Source: Aliidiomarina iranensis (GTDB lineage: Bacteria > Pseudomonadota > Gammaproteobacteria > Enterobacterales > Alteromonadaceae). From it: a stretch of 64,000 nucleotides of DNA. The position numbers and the translations under genes were made by a program. Under the pieces are notes generated by a model that saw only the letters and a list, made by a program, of their open reading frames with translations, ran no database searches and was not told where the DNA came from. The stretch is taken from contig NZ_PIPJ01000001.1 of assembly GCF_003987135.1 (NCBI RefSeq), positions 62,001 to 126,000 of the forward strand, written 5' to 3'. This document shows, one piece after another, positions 44,857 to 53,662 of this stretch; the first letter of the stretch is position 1; every line of letters begins with the position of its first letter.

Positions 44857-44971
44857 AGGTAGCCTCGATATTTGCGCTCAATTTCCTTGCGTAAAATTGG
44901 CTAGATTAGCGCCCCTGTGGCATCCTTAACCTTTAGCAACTTCGTGCTTAATAAAGAATAGGTTTCCCCAT

Positions 44972-47794
44972 ATGCAACGCATTCCAAAGCAGCCTTTTAT
45001 TCTGGTTGATGGTTCTTCATATCTTTTCCGCGCATTCTATGCGCCTCCGCATTTAACCAATTCGGCTGGAGAGCCCACAGGAGCCATTTATGGCGTAGTG
45101 AATATGCTACGAAGTTTGTTAAAGCAATTTGAACCTACGCATATGGCGGTGGTGTTTGATGCCAAAGGTGGCACGTTCCGCAACGAAATGTATGCGGAAT
45201 ACAAAGCGAACCGCCCACCTATGCCCGATGATCTGCGCTCGCAAATTGAACCGCTACACAACATTATTCGCGCCATGGGGCTACCGCTCATTTCCATTGA
45301 AGGTGTGGAGGCAGACGACGTGATTGGCACGCTTGCTCAGCAAGCGGCGAAAGAGGGCCGAACTTGCTTAATTAGCACCGGCGATAAAGATATGGCGCAG
45401 TTGGTGAATGATCATGTGATTTTAATCAACACCATGACAAGCACTGTATTGGATGAAGCTGCTGTGCCGGAGAAATATGGTGTGCGGCCGGATCAGATGA
45501 TTGATTTTCTCGCTCTGATGGGGGATAGCTCAGATAACATTCCCGGTTTACCCGGCGTGGGTGAGAAAACGGCATTAAAAATGTTAGAAGGCATGGGTAG
45601 TATTGCGGCAATGATTGAAAACCCGGATAAGTTGGCAGAGCTGAGTTTTCGGGGTGCGAAGTCAATGCCAGATAAAATCCGTGAGCATAAAGATATCCTT
45701 TTACTCTCCCAAGCTCTTGCAACCATTAAGCTCGATGTGGAAATGGCGCTCAAGCCTGAAGAATTAACCCTAAGTGAACCAGACGACAACGCGCTTGCCG
45801 AGCTTTATAAAGAATGTGAGTTTCGCCGCTGGCTATCGGAATTGCTGGCAAAAGGCCAAGAAGCGCCCGAGCATCAGGGCAAAGCAAGAAATTCAGGAAG
45901 CCAAACTGAGTTGCTTGCGGGGATGGATGCTCCAAGTGATAGCGATGAAAACGAGGAAATGGCGCCCATTGATACGAGTGCTTACGCCACTATCACCGAT
46001 AAAGACACATTCAAAACGTGGTTGGAAAAATTAACGAAAGCCGAATACTTTGCCATTGATACGGAAACAACCAGTTTAGATTACATGGAGGCTGAATTGG
46101 TCGGTATTTCCTTTGCTGTGGCGCCTGGTGAAGCGGCTTATGTGCCTCTTATGCATCAAGATCTCGATGGCCCCCAGCAGTTAGAGCGCGATTGGGTTTT
46201 GACTGAATTGAAGCCGCTTTTAGAGGATACGAAAGCGCAGAAGATAGGCCAGAATATTAAATATGATATGCATGTTTTCCGCCGTTACGATATTCATGTT
46301 CGCGGTATTTTGAACGATACTATGTTGTCGTCTTATGTATTGAACAGCACCAGCTCACGCCACGATATGGATACCCTAGCGCTCACGCACTTGGGCCACA
46401 AAACCATTGCTTATGCCGATGTGGCGGGAAAGGGCGCAAAACAAAAACGTTTTGATGAGGTGCCAATAAGCCAGGCATCACCTTACGCCGCAGAAGATGC
46501 GGATATTACCTTGCGATTGCATGAAGTGTTGTGGCCACGGGTAAAGAAAGAAGGGCGCTTACAGGAAGTGCTACGAGAAATAGAGCTCCCTTTAATTCCG
46601 GTGCTGGCGATGATGGAACGCCGCGGTGTAAAAATTGATCCGGACCAACTCGCCAAGCAAAGTGCTGAAATTACAAAGGAGCTTGCCGAGATAGAAAAGG
46701 AAGCTTTTGAAATCGCAGGTGAACCCTTTAATTTAAATTCAACCAAACAGCTGCAAGCCATTTTATTTGAACAGCTCGGTTTACCGGTTAAGAAGAAAAC
46801 TCCGAAGGGTGCGCCCTCAACTGCCGAAGAGGTTCTGCAAGAGCTGGCGCTTGATTACCCATTGCCGGATCTGATTCTTCGTCACCGAGGTATGGCGAAA
46901 TTGAAATCGACCTACACTGATAAGCTGCCGCGAATGATTAAAGCGAGTACCAGCCGTATCCATACCTCTTATCATCAAGCGGTTACGGCAACTGGGCGGC
47001 TTTCTTCAACCGATCCGAACTTACAAAATATTCCGATTCGAAATGAGGCGGGCCGAAGAGTGAGAAAGGCCTTTGTAGCACCTGAAGGCTATAAAATTGT
47101 AGCTATCGATTATAGCCAGATTGAACTGCGAATTATGGCGCACATCTCACAATCACCGGGTTTAGTGGAGGCCTTTGCTCGCGGCCGCGATATTCATAAA
47201 GCTACCGCTGCAGAAGTTTTTGGTGTGGCCTTAGATGATGTTTCGAGCGAACAACGGCGGCGCGCGAAAGCCGTGAATTTCGGTTTAATTTACGGAATGT
47301 CGGCCTTTGGTTTGGCGCGGCAACTGAATGTTCCGCAGAAAGATGCGCAACATTATATGAATGTTTATTTTGAGCGGTTTCCGGGTGTGCAGGAATACAT
47401 GGAACGCACGCGTGAAAGCGCGAAAAAACACGGCTATGTAGAAACAATTTGTGGCCGGCGGTTGTATTTACCCGAAATCAACGCGGGTAATGGTATGCGA
47501 AGAAAAGCAGCGGAACGGGCAGCGATTAATGCGCCAATGCAAGGTTCGGCTGCCGATATCATAAAAAAGGCGATGCTGGATGTAGCGGCTTGGTTAAAGA
47601 ATCCTGATAACGTGAATGAGGGTGATGTATTCCTAACGATGCAAGTTCACGATGAACTAGTATTTGAAATCCGTGAGGAAAAAGTTGATACCTACGTGAA
47701 ACAACTGGTGGAAGTAATGGAGCAAGCGGTGAAATTAGATGTGCCGTTGATCGCTGATGCAGGTGTTGGTGATAATTGGGATGAAGCACACTGA
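44972..47794 (+). CDS. polA: DNA polymerase I
   Basis: 940 aa; E. coli 928. All three activities look intact: 5'-3' exonuclease (about 1-290; VFDAKGGTFRNEMYAEYKANR, GVEADDVIGTLA), 3'-5' exonuclease with the acidic pair in AIDTETTSLDYME (about 363), and polymerase with IDYSQIELRIMAHIS (motif A), RRRAKAVNFGLIYGMSAFGLA (motif B) and QVHDELVFE (motif C). Processes Okazaki fragments and repairs gaps. Preceded by an unusually rich 588-bp gap and followed by a candidate small RNA. Confidence 0.99.
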   Translation: MQRIPKQPFILVDGSSYLFRAFYAPPHLTNSAGEPTGAIYGVVNMLRSLLKQFEPTHMAVVFDAKGGTFRNEMYAEYKANRPPMPDDLRSQIEPLHNIIRAMGLPLISIEGVEADDVIGTLAQQAAKEGRTCLISTGDKDMAQLVNDHVILINTMTSTVLDEAAVPEKYGVRPDQMIDFLALMGDSSDNIPGLPGVGEKTALKMLEGMGSIAAMIENPDKLAELSFRGAKSMPDKIREHKDILLLSQALATIKLDVEMALKPEELTLSEPDDNALAELYKECEFRRWLSELLAKGQEAPEHQGKARNSGSQTELLAGMDAPSDSDENEEMAPIDTSAYATITDKDTFKTWLEKLTKAEYFAIDTETTSLDYMEAELVGISFAVAPGEAAYVPLMHQDLDGPQQLERDWVLTELKPLLEDTKAQKIGQNIKYDMHVFRRYDIHVRGILNDTMLSSYVLNSTSSRHDMDTLALTHLGHKTIAYADVAGKGAKQKRFDEVPISQASPYAAEDADITLRLHEVLWPRVKKEGRLQEVLREIELPLIPVLAMMERRGVKIDPDQLAKQSAEITKELAEIEKEAFEIAGEPFNLNSTKQLQAILFEQLGLPVKKKTPKGAPSTAEEVLQELALDYPLPDLILRHRGMAKLKSTYTDKLPRMIKASTSRIHTSYHQAVTATGRLSSTDPNLQNIPIRNEAGRRVRKAFVAPEGYKIVAIDYSQIELRIMAHISQSPGLVEAFARGRDIHKATAAEVFGVALDDVSSEQRRRAKAVNFGLIYGMSAFGLARQLNVPQKDAQHYMNVYFERFPGVQEYMERTRESAKKHGYVETICGRRLYLPEINAGNGMRRKAAERAAINAPMQGSAADIIKKAMLDVAAWLKNPDNVNEGDVFLTMQVHDELVFEIREEKVDTYVKQLVEVMEQAVKLDVPLIADAGVGDNWDEAH

Positions 47795-47918
47795 TTTTAT
47801 TGAATATTTAATGGGAAACTTTTTGTGCAATCGCCACTCATAGTAAGTGAGCGTATTGCTCTCCCAAGATGTTTTCCCTGGACATCGTTTACCCCGGCTA
47901 AATAGCCGGGGTTTTTTA
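47783..47918 (+). ncRNA. Candidate small RNA downstream of polA (Spot 42 position)
   Basis: Three successive hairpins: GCAAT..ATTGC enclosing CTCA..TGAG (47827-47859), GATGT..ACATC (47868-47886), and a GC-rich terminator stem with T run. A possible promoter within the end of polA reads TTGATC (47747-47752), 18 bp, GATAAT (47771-47776). Spot 42 (spf) occupies this polA-engB position in enterobacteria and also has three stem-loops, but I see no clear primary-sequence match to it. The 5' end is a guess. Confidence 0.4.
47892..47917 (+). terminator. Intrinsic terminator downstream of polA
   Basis: CCCCGGCT (47892-47899) and AGCCGGGG (47904-47911) with an AAAT loop and six T. Confidence 0.92.
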
Positions 47919-47955
47919 TGCTTAGGGCTGAATACCAACCCTGCAACGACGCTTC

Positions 47956-48597
47956 TTAATATAGGCCGTTAATGTATTTTGATAGAATTTCGATATCACG
48001 GTCGGTTAAACGCGTTGCGATGTCGCGCATCATACCATTTGGATCGTTGGCGCGGTCGCCAGAGCGGAACATCTCAAGCTGAGCTTGGGTATATTGCGCG
48101 TGTTGGCCGCTGAGCATTGGGAATGCCGCTAAGCCCATACCCGCACCACTAGGGCCATGGCAGGCTGCACAGGCTGTAATGCCACGATCGGTATCACCGC
48201 CCATGAATAAACGTTGAGCTTCGGCTACGATGTCTTCATCTACTGAACCAATCGCATGTTCTTGTGAGCTATAGAATGCAGCTAAGTCATGCATATCCTG
48301 ATCGCTAAGGTTCACCACTTGGCCAGCCATCAATGCGTTGTTACGGCCTCGTTCGCCATTACTTTCAACGCCTTCGCGGTAATCCATTAACTGCTTCACT
48401 AAATATTTATAACCTTGGCCGGCGATATTTGGGAAATCGCCCGTTGGGCTATTGCCTGATTGACCATGGCACGCCGCACAGGTTACCGATTTCTCTTGCC
48501 CGGCTTCTGCGTCACCCTTCAGACCTTCTGAATCTGAAGCCATTGCTGCTCCGCTGGCGAACAGCATCAAACCACATAGAATCGCGAGTTTTTTCAT
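47956..48597 (-). CDS. Cytochrome c4 (diheme)
   Basis: 213 aa. Signal peptide MKKLAILCGLMLFASGAAMA, then two similar cytochrome c domains, each with a CAACH heme site (about residues 40 and 142) and a Met ligand candidate (NNALMAGQV; PNGMMRDIA). Periplasmic electron carrier, usually feeding cbb3-type oxidases. Convergent with polA; in Pseudomonas and Vibrio cytochrome c4 also lies beside engB and polA. Confidence 0.94.
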   Translation of the reverse strand: MKKLAILCGLMLFASGAAMASDSEGLKGDAEAGQEKSVTCAACHGQSGNSPTGDFPNIAGQGYKYLVKQLMDYREGVESNGERGRNNALMAGQVVNLSDQDMHDLAAFYSSQEHAIGSVDEDIVAEAQRLFMGGDTDRGITACAACHGPSGAGMGLAAFPMLSGQHAQYTQAQLEMFRSGDRANDPNGMMRDIATRLTDRDIEILSKYINGLY

Positions 48598-48773
48598 GAG
48601 CTCTCTTCTCTGTCTTCTCTTCGTTTTCGGCTGGGCAAACGCCCGGGAAAAATTCAGGTTCCTATTTTACACGAATCTCGCCACGATGAAACGTTTGAAT
48701 CGTTGTTCTGTGGTTGGCTCAACTGCATTCATGGGTCATAATAGGCATCATTCAAGATTTATCGAGGTTTATA

Positions 48774-49415
48774 GTGAGTACTGATACCCTGCATTTCCAG
48801 AACGCCCACTTTGTTACGAGCGCTCCGGATATCCGCCATTTGCCTGCCGATGAAGGCATGGAAGTAGCATTCGCTGGGCGCTCAAATGCCGGCAAATCAA
48901 GTGCTCTGAACGTGCTTACTCGGCAAAAAAGCCTTGCCCGCACAAGTAAAACACCGGGCCGTACGCAGCAAATTAACGTGTTTGGCTTAGATGATCACCG
49001 CCGCTTAATTGATTTACCCGGCTATGGTTTTGCAAAAGTGCCACTTGCTATGAAATTAAAATGGCAGCAGGCGCTTTCAGAATATTTAGAAAAGCGGAAT
49101 TGCTTGCGTGGTCTCGTGGTGTTGATGGATGTGCGCCACCCCATGAAAGATCTGGACCAAGAGCTAATTCATTGGGCGGTTGCCAGTGATTTGCCGGTAT
49201 TAGTGGTGCTCACTAAGATTGATAAACTGAAAAGTGGTCAACGAAAAGCTGCGCTAATGCAAATTCAAGAGGCCATCCCGGGGTTTGGGGGCGATGTATC
49301 GGTTATTTTATTTTCTTCGCTGAATAAAACGGGTTTGCCGGAACTCGAGCAAAAACTTCATTATTGGTTTGCGAACCCGAAGGATCCGGAAGTTGAGGAA
49401 GCTGCTGATTCATGA
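48774..49415 (+). CDS. engB: Ribosome biogenesis GTP-binding protein EngB (YsxC)
   Basis: 213 aa from GTG at 48774, chosen for GAGG 6-7 nt upstream and the [20 protein letters not shown] start; an in-frame TTG at 48714 is unsupported. GTPase for 50S assembly. G1 [10 protein letters not shown] near residue 35, G2 [13 protein letters not shown]3 DLPGYGFA, G4 LTKIDK, all intact. Overlaps the following EamA gene by 4 bp (ATGA). Confidence 0.97.
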   Translation: MSTDTLHFQNAHFVTSAPDIRHLPADEGMEVAFAGRSNAGKSSALNVLTRQKSLARTSKTPGRTQQINVFGLDDHRRLIDLPGYGFAKVPLAMKLKWQQALSEYLEKRNCLRGLVVLMDVRHPMKDLDQELIHWAVASDLPVLVVLTKIDKLKSGQRKAALMQIQEAIPGFGGDVSVILFSSLNKTGLPELEQKLHYWFANPKDPEVEEAADS

Positions 49416-50317
49416 AGCCAAACTTGGTTGCCGAGCAGTATCCGCCAAGTACTTGGGCAAAATTATTTCTTCTGGCACTGGTGTGGGGCAGCTCGTTTTG
49501 GCTTATTAAAATGGGCTTGGTTACCTTTACACCAACCGAAGTAGCTGCTGTTCGCTTAGCCGCCGCTGCCGCGTTTCTAGCGCCTTTTGCGATTGTGCGC
49601 ATGCACCGCATTAAGCGCCACCAATGGCCGGTAGTGCTCTCGGTTGGCTTAACCGGTAGTTTACTCCCCGCATTTTTATTTGCTCTAGCACAAACTCAGA
49701 TAGCAAGTGGCGTTACGGGTGCTATTAATGCCCTCACGCCGTTATTTACCTTAATTATTGGCGCGATTATCTTCCGCCAGTGGGTTACGGGCCGCACTGT
49801 TGTTGGGTTGTTGATTGGTTTTGGGGGCACAGCAATGCTAGTGCTGTTAAACGCTAGCGGTGAGTTGGTTTTAAATGGCTATGCTTTATTTATTGTCCTC
49901 TCTACTATTTGCTACGGCGCTAATTTAAACCTAATAAAAGTATATCTCCCCGATCAGAGTCCCCTTACCATTACCGGCGTTTCTTTGTTAATGGTGCTAC
50001 CGGTAGCGGTGATTTACTTAATTGGCCCAGGAGAGGTGAGCAGTAAGCTCGTTTCCTCGGCGGCCTGGGGCTCGCTCGCAGCCATCTTAGTATTAGGTGT
50101 GGTAGGTACAGCTTTGGCGCTTATTTTGTTTAATCACTTAGTGCAAATAGCCACATCGGTATTCGCCAGTTCAGTAACTTATTTAATTCCGATTGTAGCA
50201 ATGACATTAGGCGTACTGAGTGGAGAGAGCATTGGTGTTTATCAATTAGGCGGCATGGCGTTGATATTGTTTGGCGTTTGGCTTGCGAACCGCAAACCTA
50301 TGCCAGCGCGTGGCTAA
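49412..50317 (+). CDS. EamA/DMT-superfamily transporter
   Basis: 301 aa with ten predicted membrane helices in two EamA repeats. N-terminal [19 protein letters not shown] is typical of the family, as is [21 protein letters not shown] closing the first repeat. Such proteins export amino acids or other small metabolites; substrate unknown. Starts inside the engB stop (ATGA), so translation is probably coupled. A perfect 11-bp inverted repeat overlaps its stop codon. Confidence 0.88.
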   Translation: MKPNLVAEQYPPSTWAKLFLLALVWGSSFWLIKMGLVTFTPTEVAAVRLAAAAAFLAPFAIVRMHRIKRHQWPVVLSVGLTGSLLPAFLFALAQTQIASGVTGAINALTPLFTLIIGAIIFRQWVTGRTVVGLLIGFGGTAMLVLLNASGELVLNGYALFIVLSTICYGANLNLIKVYLPDQSPLTITGVSLLMVLPVAVIYLIGPGEVSSKLVSSAAWGSLAAILVLGVVGTALALILFNHLVQIATSVFASSVTYLIPIVAMTLGVLSGESIGVYQLGGMALILFGVWLANRKPMPARG

Positions 50318-50368
50318 ACTCCGTGCTGGCATAGGTGATTTCTTTTGGTATAGGTGATTTCCGTTGGT
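50297..50368. repeat. Hairpin at the EamA stop plus 19-bp tandem repeat
   Basis: CCTATGCCAGC (50297-50307) and GCTGGCATAGG (50325-50335) form a perfect 11-bp inverted repeat whose left arm is in the coding sequence, followed by T-rich DNA: a probable terminator. The right arm begins a tandem repeat, GGCATAGGTGATTTCTTTT then GGTATAGGTGATTTCCGTT. Confidence 0.65.
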
Positions 50369-50407
50369 GTAAACCTCGTTACTGAACGCTAATTTATTGG
50401 CAATCGC

Positions 50408-52168
50408 TTATTCAGCCGCGATTCTTGCCTGCTCAGCGTTAATGTAATCAGCAATTTGTTGTTCCAATGTAGCGAGCGGAATACTACCGTTGCGCAATAC
50501 TTGATAATGGAACTCCCGCAGATCGAAATCGTCCCCAAGAGTGGCTTCTGCTTCTGCCCGCAACCGTTTGATCGTTAAATCACCTAGTTTGTAAGACAAA
50601 GCTTGGCCTGGCCAACTAATATAACGATCAATTTCCGTGTTCACATTATGCAAGGAAAGGGCGGTGTTGCTGCCAAGAAATTCCACAGCGCGCTCACGGC
50701 TCCAGCCCATGGCATGCATGCCGGTATCAACCACCAACCGAGCGGCCCGCCACATTTCATAGGTTAGGCGGCCGAAATTGCTGTACGGGTCTTGATAAAA
50801 GCCACTTTCTAGGCCGAGGTATTCAGCATATAAGCCCCAGCCTTCACCAAACGCACTAATATAAGTAGAACGGCGATACTGCGGCACACCTTCCATTTCA
50901 GCCGCTAGCGAAATCTGCAAGTGATGCCCAGGAACACCTTCATGCAACGTTAACGCTTCTAACTCATAAAGTGGGCGAGTTTCTACCGCGTAAGTGTTCA
51001 CCCAATATTCACCGGCTTGATCATCACGTCGAGCACCGGAATATCGGCCTTGGGTGTAATTCGGTGCAATTTCCGCAGGTACCGGCACTACCGTATAAGG
51101 GGTGCGCGGTAGATGGCGAAATAACTGTGGCAATACGCCATCTGCTTTTTTGGCAATATAAGCGGCTTCTTTTAAGAGTTCCTCACCCGTTTCTACGTAA
51201 AACTGTGAATCAGTGCGAAGGAAATTGATAAACTCCGCGAAACTGCCTTCAAATTCCACCTCTTCAATAACCGCTTCCATTTCTGCTCGAATTCGAGCTA
51301 CTTCGGCTAACCCAATCTCATGAATTTCTTCTGGGCTGAGATCGAGGGTGGTGTAGTGTTTAACGCGATTGGCATAAAACGCTTCGCCGTTTGGCAAAGA
51401 CGTTGCGGCAATTTCTGTGCGAGCGTTAGGAATGTACTCTTCTACCAGAAATTCATGGAAATCCATAAATGCTGGATTAATTTGCGTGGCAATTGCAGTT
51501 TGTAACTCTAAATCGAGCTCTGCAAATTCTTCTTCAGAAAGTACGCGTTTCGCCACGTGGGCGGGTTGGTAAAACACGCTATCGGTCGGGTCCATGGCGA
51601 TGTAGGCATTTACGCCGGCAGCGAAATTCTCTAACACAACCTTTGGCTGGGCCATGCCAGTGCGGATACCTTCCCGCATATATTCCGTTTGCTGCTGCAT
51701 CCAATCGGGAACATCGTTTAACAAACTTAAGTAGCGATCGAAATCTTCAGCGCGTTGAAAGCGAATACTGTTTGGTAAGCCAGCCATTCGATTATGCGGG
51801 CCGGTTTCGTTGGTGAGAGGCATCAAATACATGTTGAATTCGTAATCCGACAACATGTTTTTTAATGCGTACAACAACATATCGCGATTAATTTGATTTT
51901 CTGCACTTAAACTTTCGGCCGGAATAGCTGAAATTTCTTCATAATAGGCCAATCGTTGTTCATAACGCGCAGCAAGCGCTTCTGGGCTGATGTCTTGTAA
52001 CCGTGTTGGGTCTGTATTGCGGCCAAACTGCCAAGCGGCGTCGGCCAGTTCGGTGAATTGGTTATCGGCATTGATTCTTGGTGATTCGGCTGTTTCTGGT
52101 GCGGCTTGGCATGCTGAGAGCATTACCAGTGCGCAAGCCATAACAACAGAGCGAGGCAACATACGCAT
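50408..52168 (-). CDS. DUF885 family lipoprotein (putative metallo-carboxypeptidase)
   Basis: 586 aa from ATG at 52168: AAGGA lies 7 nt upstream and the start gives a lipoprotein signal (VVMACALVMLSAC) with lipobox LSAC; 48 more bases upstream are open but unsupported. DUF885 proteins are M32-like helical zinc peptidases; the metal motif HEGVPGHHLQ lies near residue 420, with GWGLYAEYLGLE downstream supplying the Glu ligand. Outer-membrane or periplasmic peptidase by inference. Substrate unknown. Divergent from a large non-coding region. Confidence 0.9.
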   Translation of the reverse strand: MRMLPRSVVMACALVMLSACQAAPETAESPRINADNQFTELADAAWQFGRNTDPTRLQDISPEALAARYEQRLAYYEEISAIPAESLSAENQINRDMLLYALKNMLSDYEFNMYLMPLTNETGPHNRMAGLPNSIRFQRAEDFDRYLSLLNDVPDWMQQQTEYMREGIRTGMAQPKVVLENFAAGVNAYIAMDPTDSVFYQPAHVAKRVLSEEEFAELDLELQTAIATQINPAFMDFHEFLVEEYIPNARTEIAATSLPNGEAFYANRVKHYTTLDLSPEEIHEIGLAEVARIRAEMEAVIEEVEFEGSFAEFINFLRTDSQFYVETGEELLKEAAYIAKKADGVLPQLFRHLPRTPYTVVPVPAEIAPNYTQGRYSGARRDDQAGEYWVNTYAVETRPLYELEALTLHEGVPGHHLQISLAAEMEGVPQYRRSTYISAFGEGWGLYAEYLGLESGFYQDPYSNFGRLTYEMWRAARLVVDTGMHAMGWSRERAVEFLGSNTALSLHNVNTEIDRYISWPGQALSYKLGDLTIKRLRAEAEATLGDDFDLREFHYQVLRNGSIPLATLEQQIADYINAEQARIAAE

Positions 52169-52514
52169 GCGAGTATCCTTAAATAAAGCAAATAACAATA
52201 AAAATTCATTTTGCATGGTATTGCCAAGGTTTACCAGCCTTAGAAATCTCGCAAAATCAGCGCAAATCTATAACTTTCGTAATAAAATGTTAGCTTAAAT
52301 GCGATTTTGAAATAAAAAAAACATTTTTAGATCAATTAAATTGTTGCGAAACCAACTCATTCACGTATTCTTAACGCCGTTGAGAGGTAGCGAATTGCCA
52401 GATTAGCAAGGTTCTATAAGGGCTGTGGGGCTGTTGAGATAAGAATAAAAAAAGATCAATCGTTCTAAGCCTTTGTTAAAGAGCTAACTTTATACCAGGT
52501 AATTGTTACAAAGC

Positions 52515-52555
52515 TGTGATAATATTTACCCGTAAATTTTGCGGAAACGCTTTCG
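52515..52555 (+). promoter_or_regulatory. Extended -10 promoter with LacI/GalR-type operator-like palindrome
   Basis: TGTGATAAT (52515-52523) is an extended -10; no good -35 is seen. CGGAAACGCTTTCG (52542-52555) fits the LacI/GalR-family pattern NGNAANCGNTTNCN, placed just after the expected start site where a repressor would block transcription. By pattern only. Confidence 0.4.
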
Positions 52556-53061
52556 CACTACTTACTTTGAATTGAAGCAACTCAAACTAAAAAGTTGTTA
52601 ATAACAATAATAAATGCAACCTAGTTTCGGGGAGTTCGAGGAAGGTAGTGCAACATCAGGGAACAAGAATAACGCCAGGAGGCGACTCTCTCGCAAAACA
52701 GCCAGCTAAAACACAAAATAATAAAAACAAAACAATAAAATCAATAAAAATACAAAAGCTGGGCGAGAAAAACATTTTGGGAAAGAAATACTGCGCCATC
52801 GAAATACCGAGAAGAGTAGTTGATTAGCACTAAGAAAGCATTTTTAAGCGCTAACGCAGTTTAAGTAGAACAACCACCGATAAAAAGTTGCATCTTGAAG
52901 GTGCTGAGAAAAAGAGGTGGATTTTCACGGAAGAAGAAAAACAATAAATAATAATAAAAACAATATTAATAATAAAAAACAAAGGGATTTGAGAAAGCCG
53001 ATCTAGGTTGTACCCTGGGGGAGAGTTTCAATTAAGGCGATGGCTTCCATCGCCTTTTTTA
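52530..53061 (+). ncRNA. Candidate long structured non-coding RNA
   Basis: About 530 nt from a predicted start to a strong terminator, no convincing ORF. Structure by eye: CGCC-AGGA-GGCG hairpin (52673-52684) presenting a GGA loop; a long helix TCTCGC+CCAGCT (52689-52694, 52702-52707) with AGCTGG+GCGAGA (52757-52768) closing a 49-nt G-free A-rich loop; a nested hairpin CCACC/GGTGG (52874-52878, 52916-52920) around GCATC-TTGAA-GGTGC, with two 11-nt A-rich internal loops; a second A-rich tract; a terminator. At least nine GGA triplets raise the idea of CsrA titration, but the A tracts are unlike CsrB. No known RNA family recognised. Confidence 0.5.
53034..53061 (+). terminator. Intrinsic terminator of the candidate ncRNA
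   Basis: AAGGCGATGG / CCATCGCCTT with a three-base loop (53034-53056) and six T. It lies 95 bp before yihI, so it ends an upstream transcript, not yihI. Confidence 0.92.
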
Positions 53062-53155
53062 TTGCCTGCGATTTCGTAAATGCCCTGAATAGGCTATGAT
53101 CAACCTACCTTGCTAATCAACTTTCAACACCCAACGCGAAAGGGCCTATCGATAT

Positions 53156-53659
53156 ATGACACGCATTAAGAAAACTCGAAAATCTGGGCCGCTGGCTTTA
53201 CGTAAAGCTGATCGAAAACCAGAAGATAACGTATCCTCAAACAAGGCTAAAGAAAACAGCAAAGCAAAGGGTAAAGGCAAAGCCGCGGGTAGCCGATATG
53301 GTGTGCAAGCCAAATCTCAGCAAGAAAGGGCCGCGGGTGAATTAAAAGATCCTCGCCATGGTAGTAAGAAAGCCGTTCCCTTAGAAGTTCCGAAAAAGGC
53401 ACTTGCACCGGAACAAGAATTACGTGCATTAGAAAACGATGCTCGATTACAGGGCCTACTAGATCGGGTTGAGGATGGTGATGTTCTCAATAAAGTGGAC
53501 CAAGCTTGGCTTGATATGCAATTAGCACGTTATCAAGAGCTGGCTGAGCTGCTTGGCATCGATTTGGATGCCGAGGAGGACGAAGAAGACGATAATTTTG
53601 AATACGATTTTAATGAAAACGATATTCTCGACGATGAGAAACCGGGTTCAAAGGAGTAA
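53156..53659 (+). CDS. yihI: Der GTPase-activating protein YihI
   Basis: 167 aa; E. coli 169. Stimulates the GTPase Der (EngA) and so modulates 50S assembly. Very basic N-terminal half (KKTRKSGPLALRKADRKPE; SKAKGKGKAAGSRYG), then DPRHGSKKAVPLEV and the acidic C-terminus LLGIDLDAEEDEEDDNF. This split charge is characteristic. Three bases before the DUF2489 gene; the two form an operon. Confidence 0.93.
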   Translation: MTRIKKTRKSGPLALRKADRKPEDNVSSNKAKENSKAKGKGKAAGSRYGVQAKSQQERAAGELKDPRHGSKKAVPLEVPKKALAPEQELRALENDARLQGLLDRVEDGDVLNKVDQAWLDMQLARYQELAELLGIDLDAEEDEEDDNFEYDFNENDILDDEKPGSKE

Positions 53660-53662
53660 ACT

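Larger units (their letters stand above)
44384..44971. other. Gene-free gap upstream of polA
   Basis: 588 bp without a credible ORF. Contents in order: terminator of the preceding gene (44422-44455), an AT-rich tract with GATC-started repeats (44461-44600), an IHF-like site (44760-44772), a DnaA-box pair (44837-44855) and the expected polA promoter region. The stretch 44600-44700 shows nothing I can name. Confidence 0.7.
52169..53155. other. 987-bp gene-free region between DUF885 and yihI
   Basis: Longest gap in the window. 52169-52514: DUF885 upstream DNA, AT-rich, nothing further recognised. 52515-52555: promoter-like and operator-like sites. 52530-53061: candidate structured RNA ending in a terminator. 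53062-53155: yihI promoter region. Two segments (52708-52756 and 52931-52983) are almost pure A with some C or T. A 31-codon ORF at 52614-52709 lacks a ribosome binding site. Confidence 0.7.

Noticed and set aside
47795-47918. True Spot 42 RNA
   Set aside because: The position fits but no clear primary-sequence match to Spot 42 was seen, so it is listed only as a positional analogue.
52614-52709. 31-codon plus-strand ORF inside the candidate ncRNA
   Set aside because: No Shine-Dalgarno sequence, stops at the helix boundary, composition not gene-like. Kept only as a note in the gap description.
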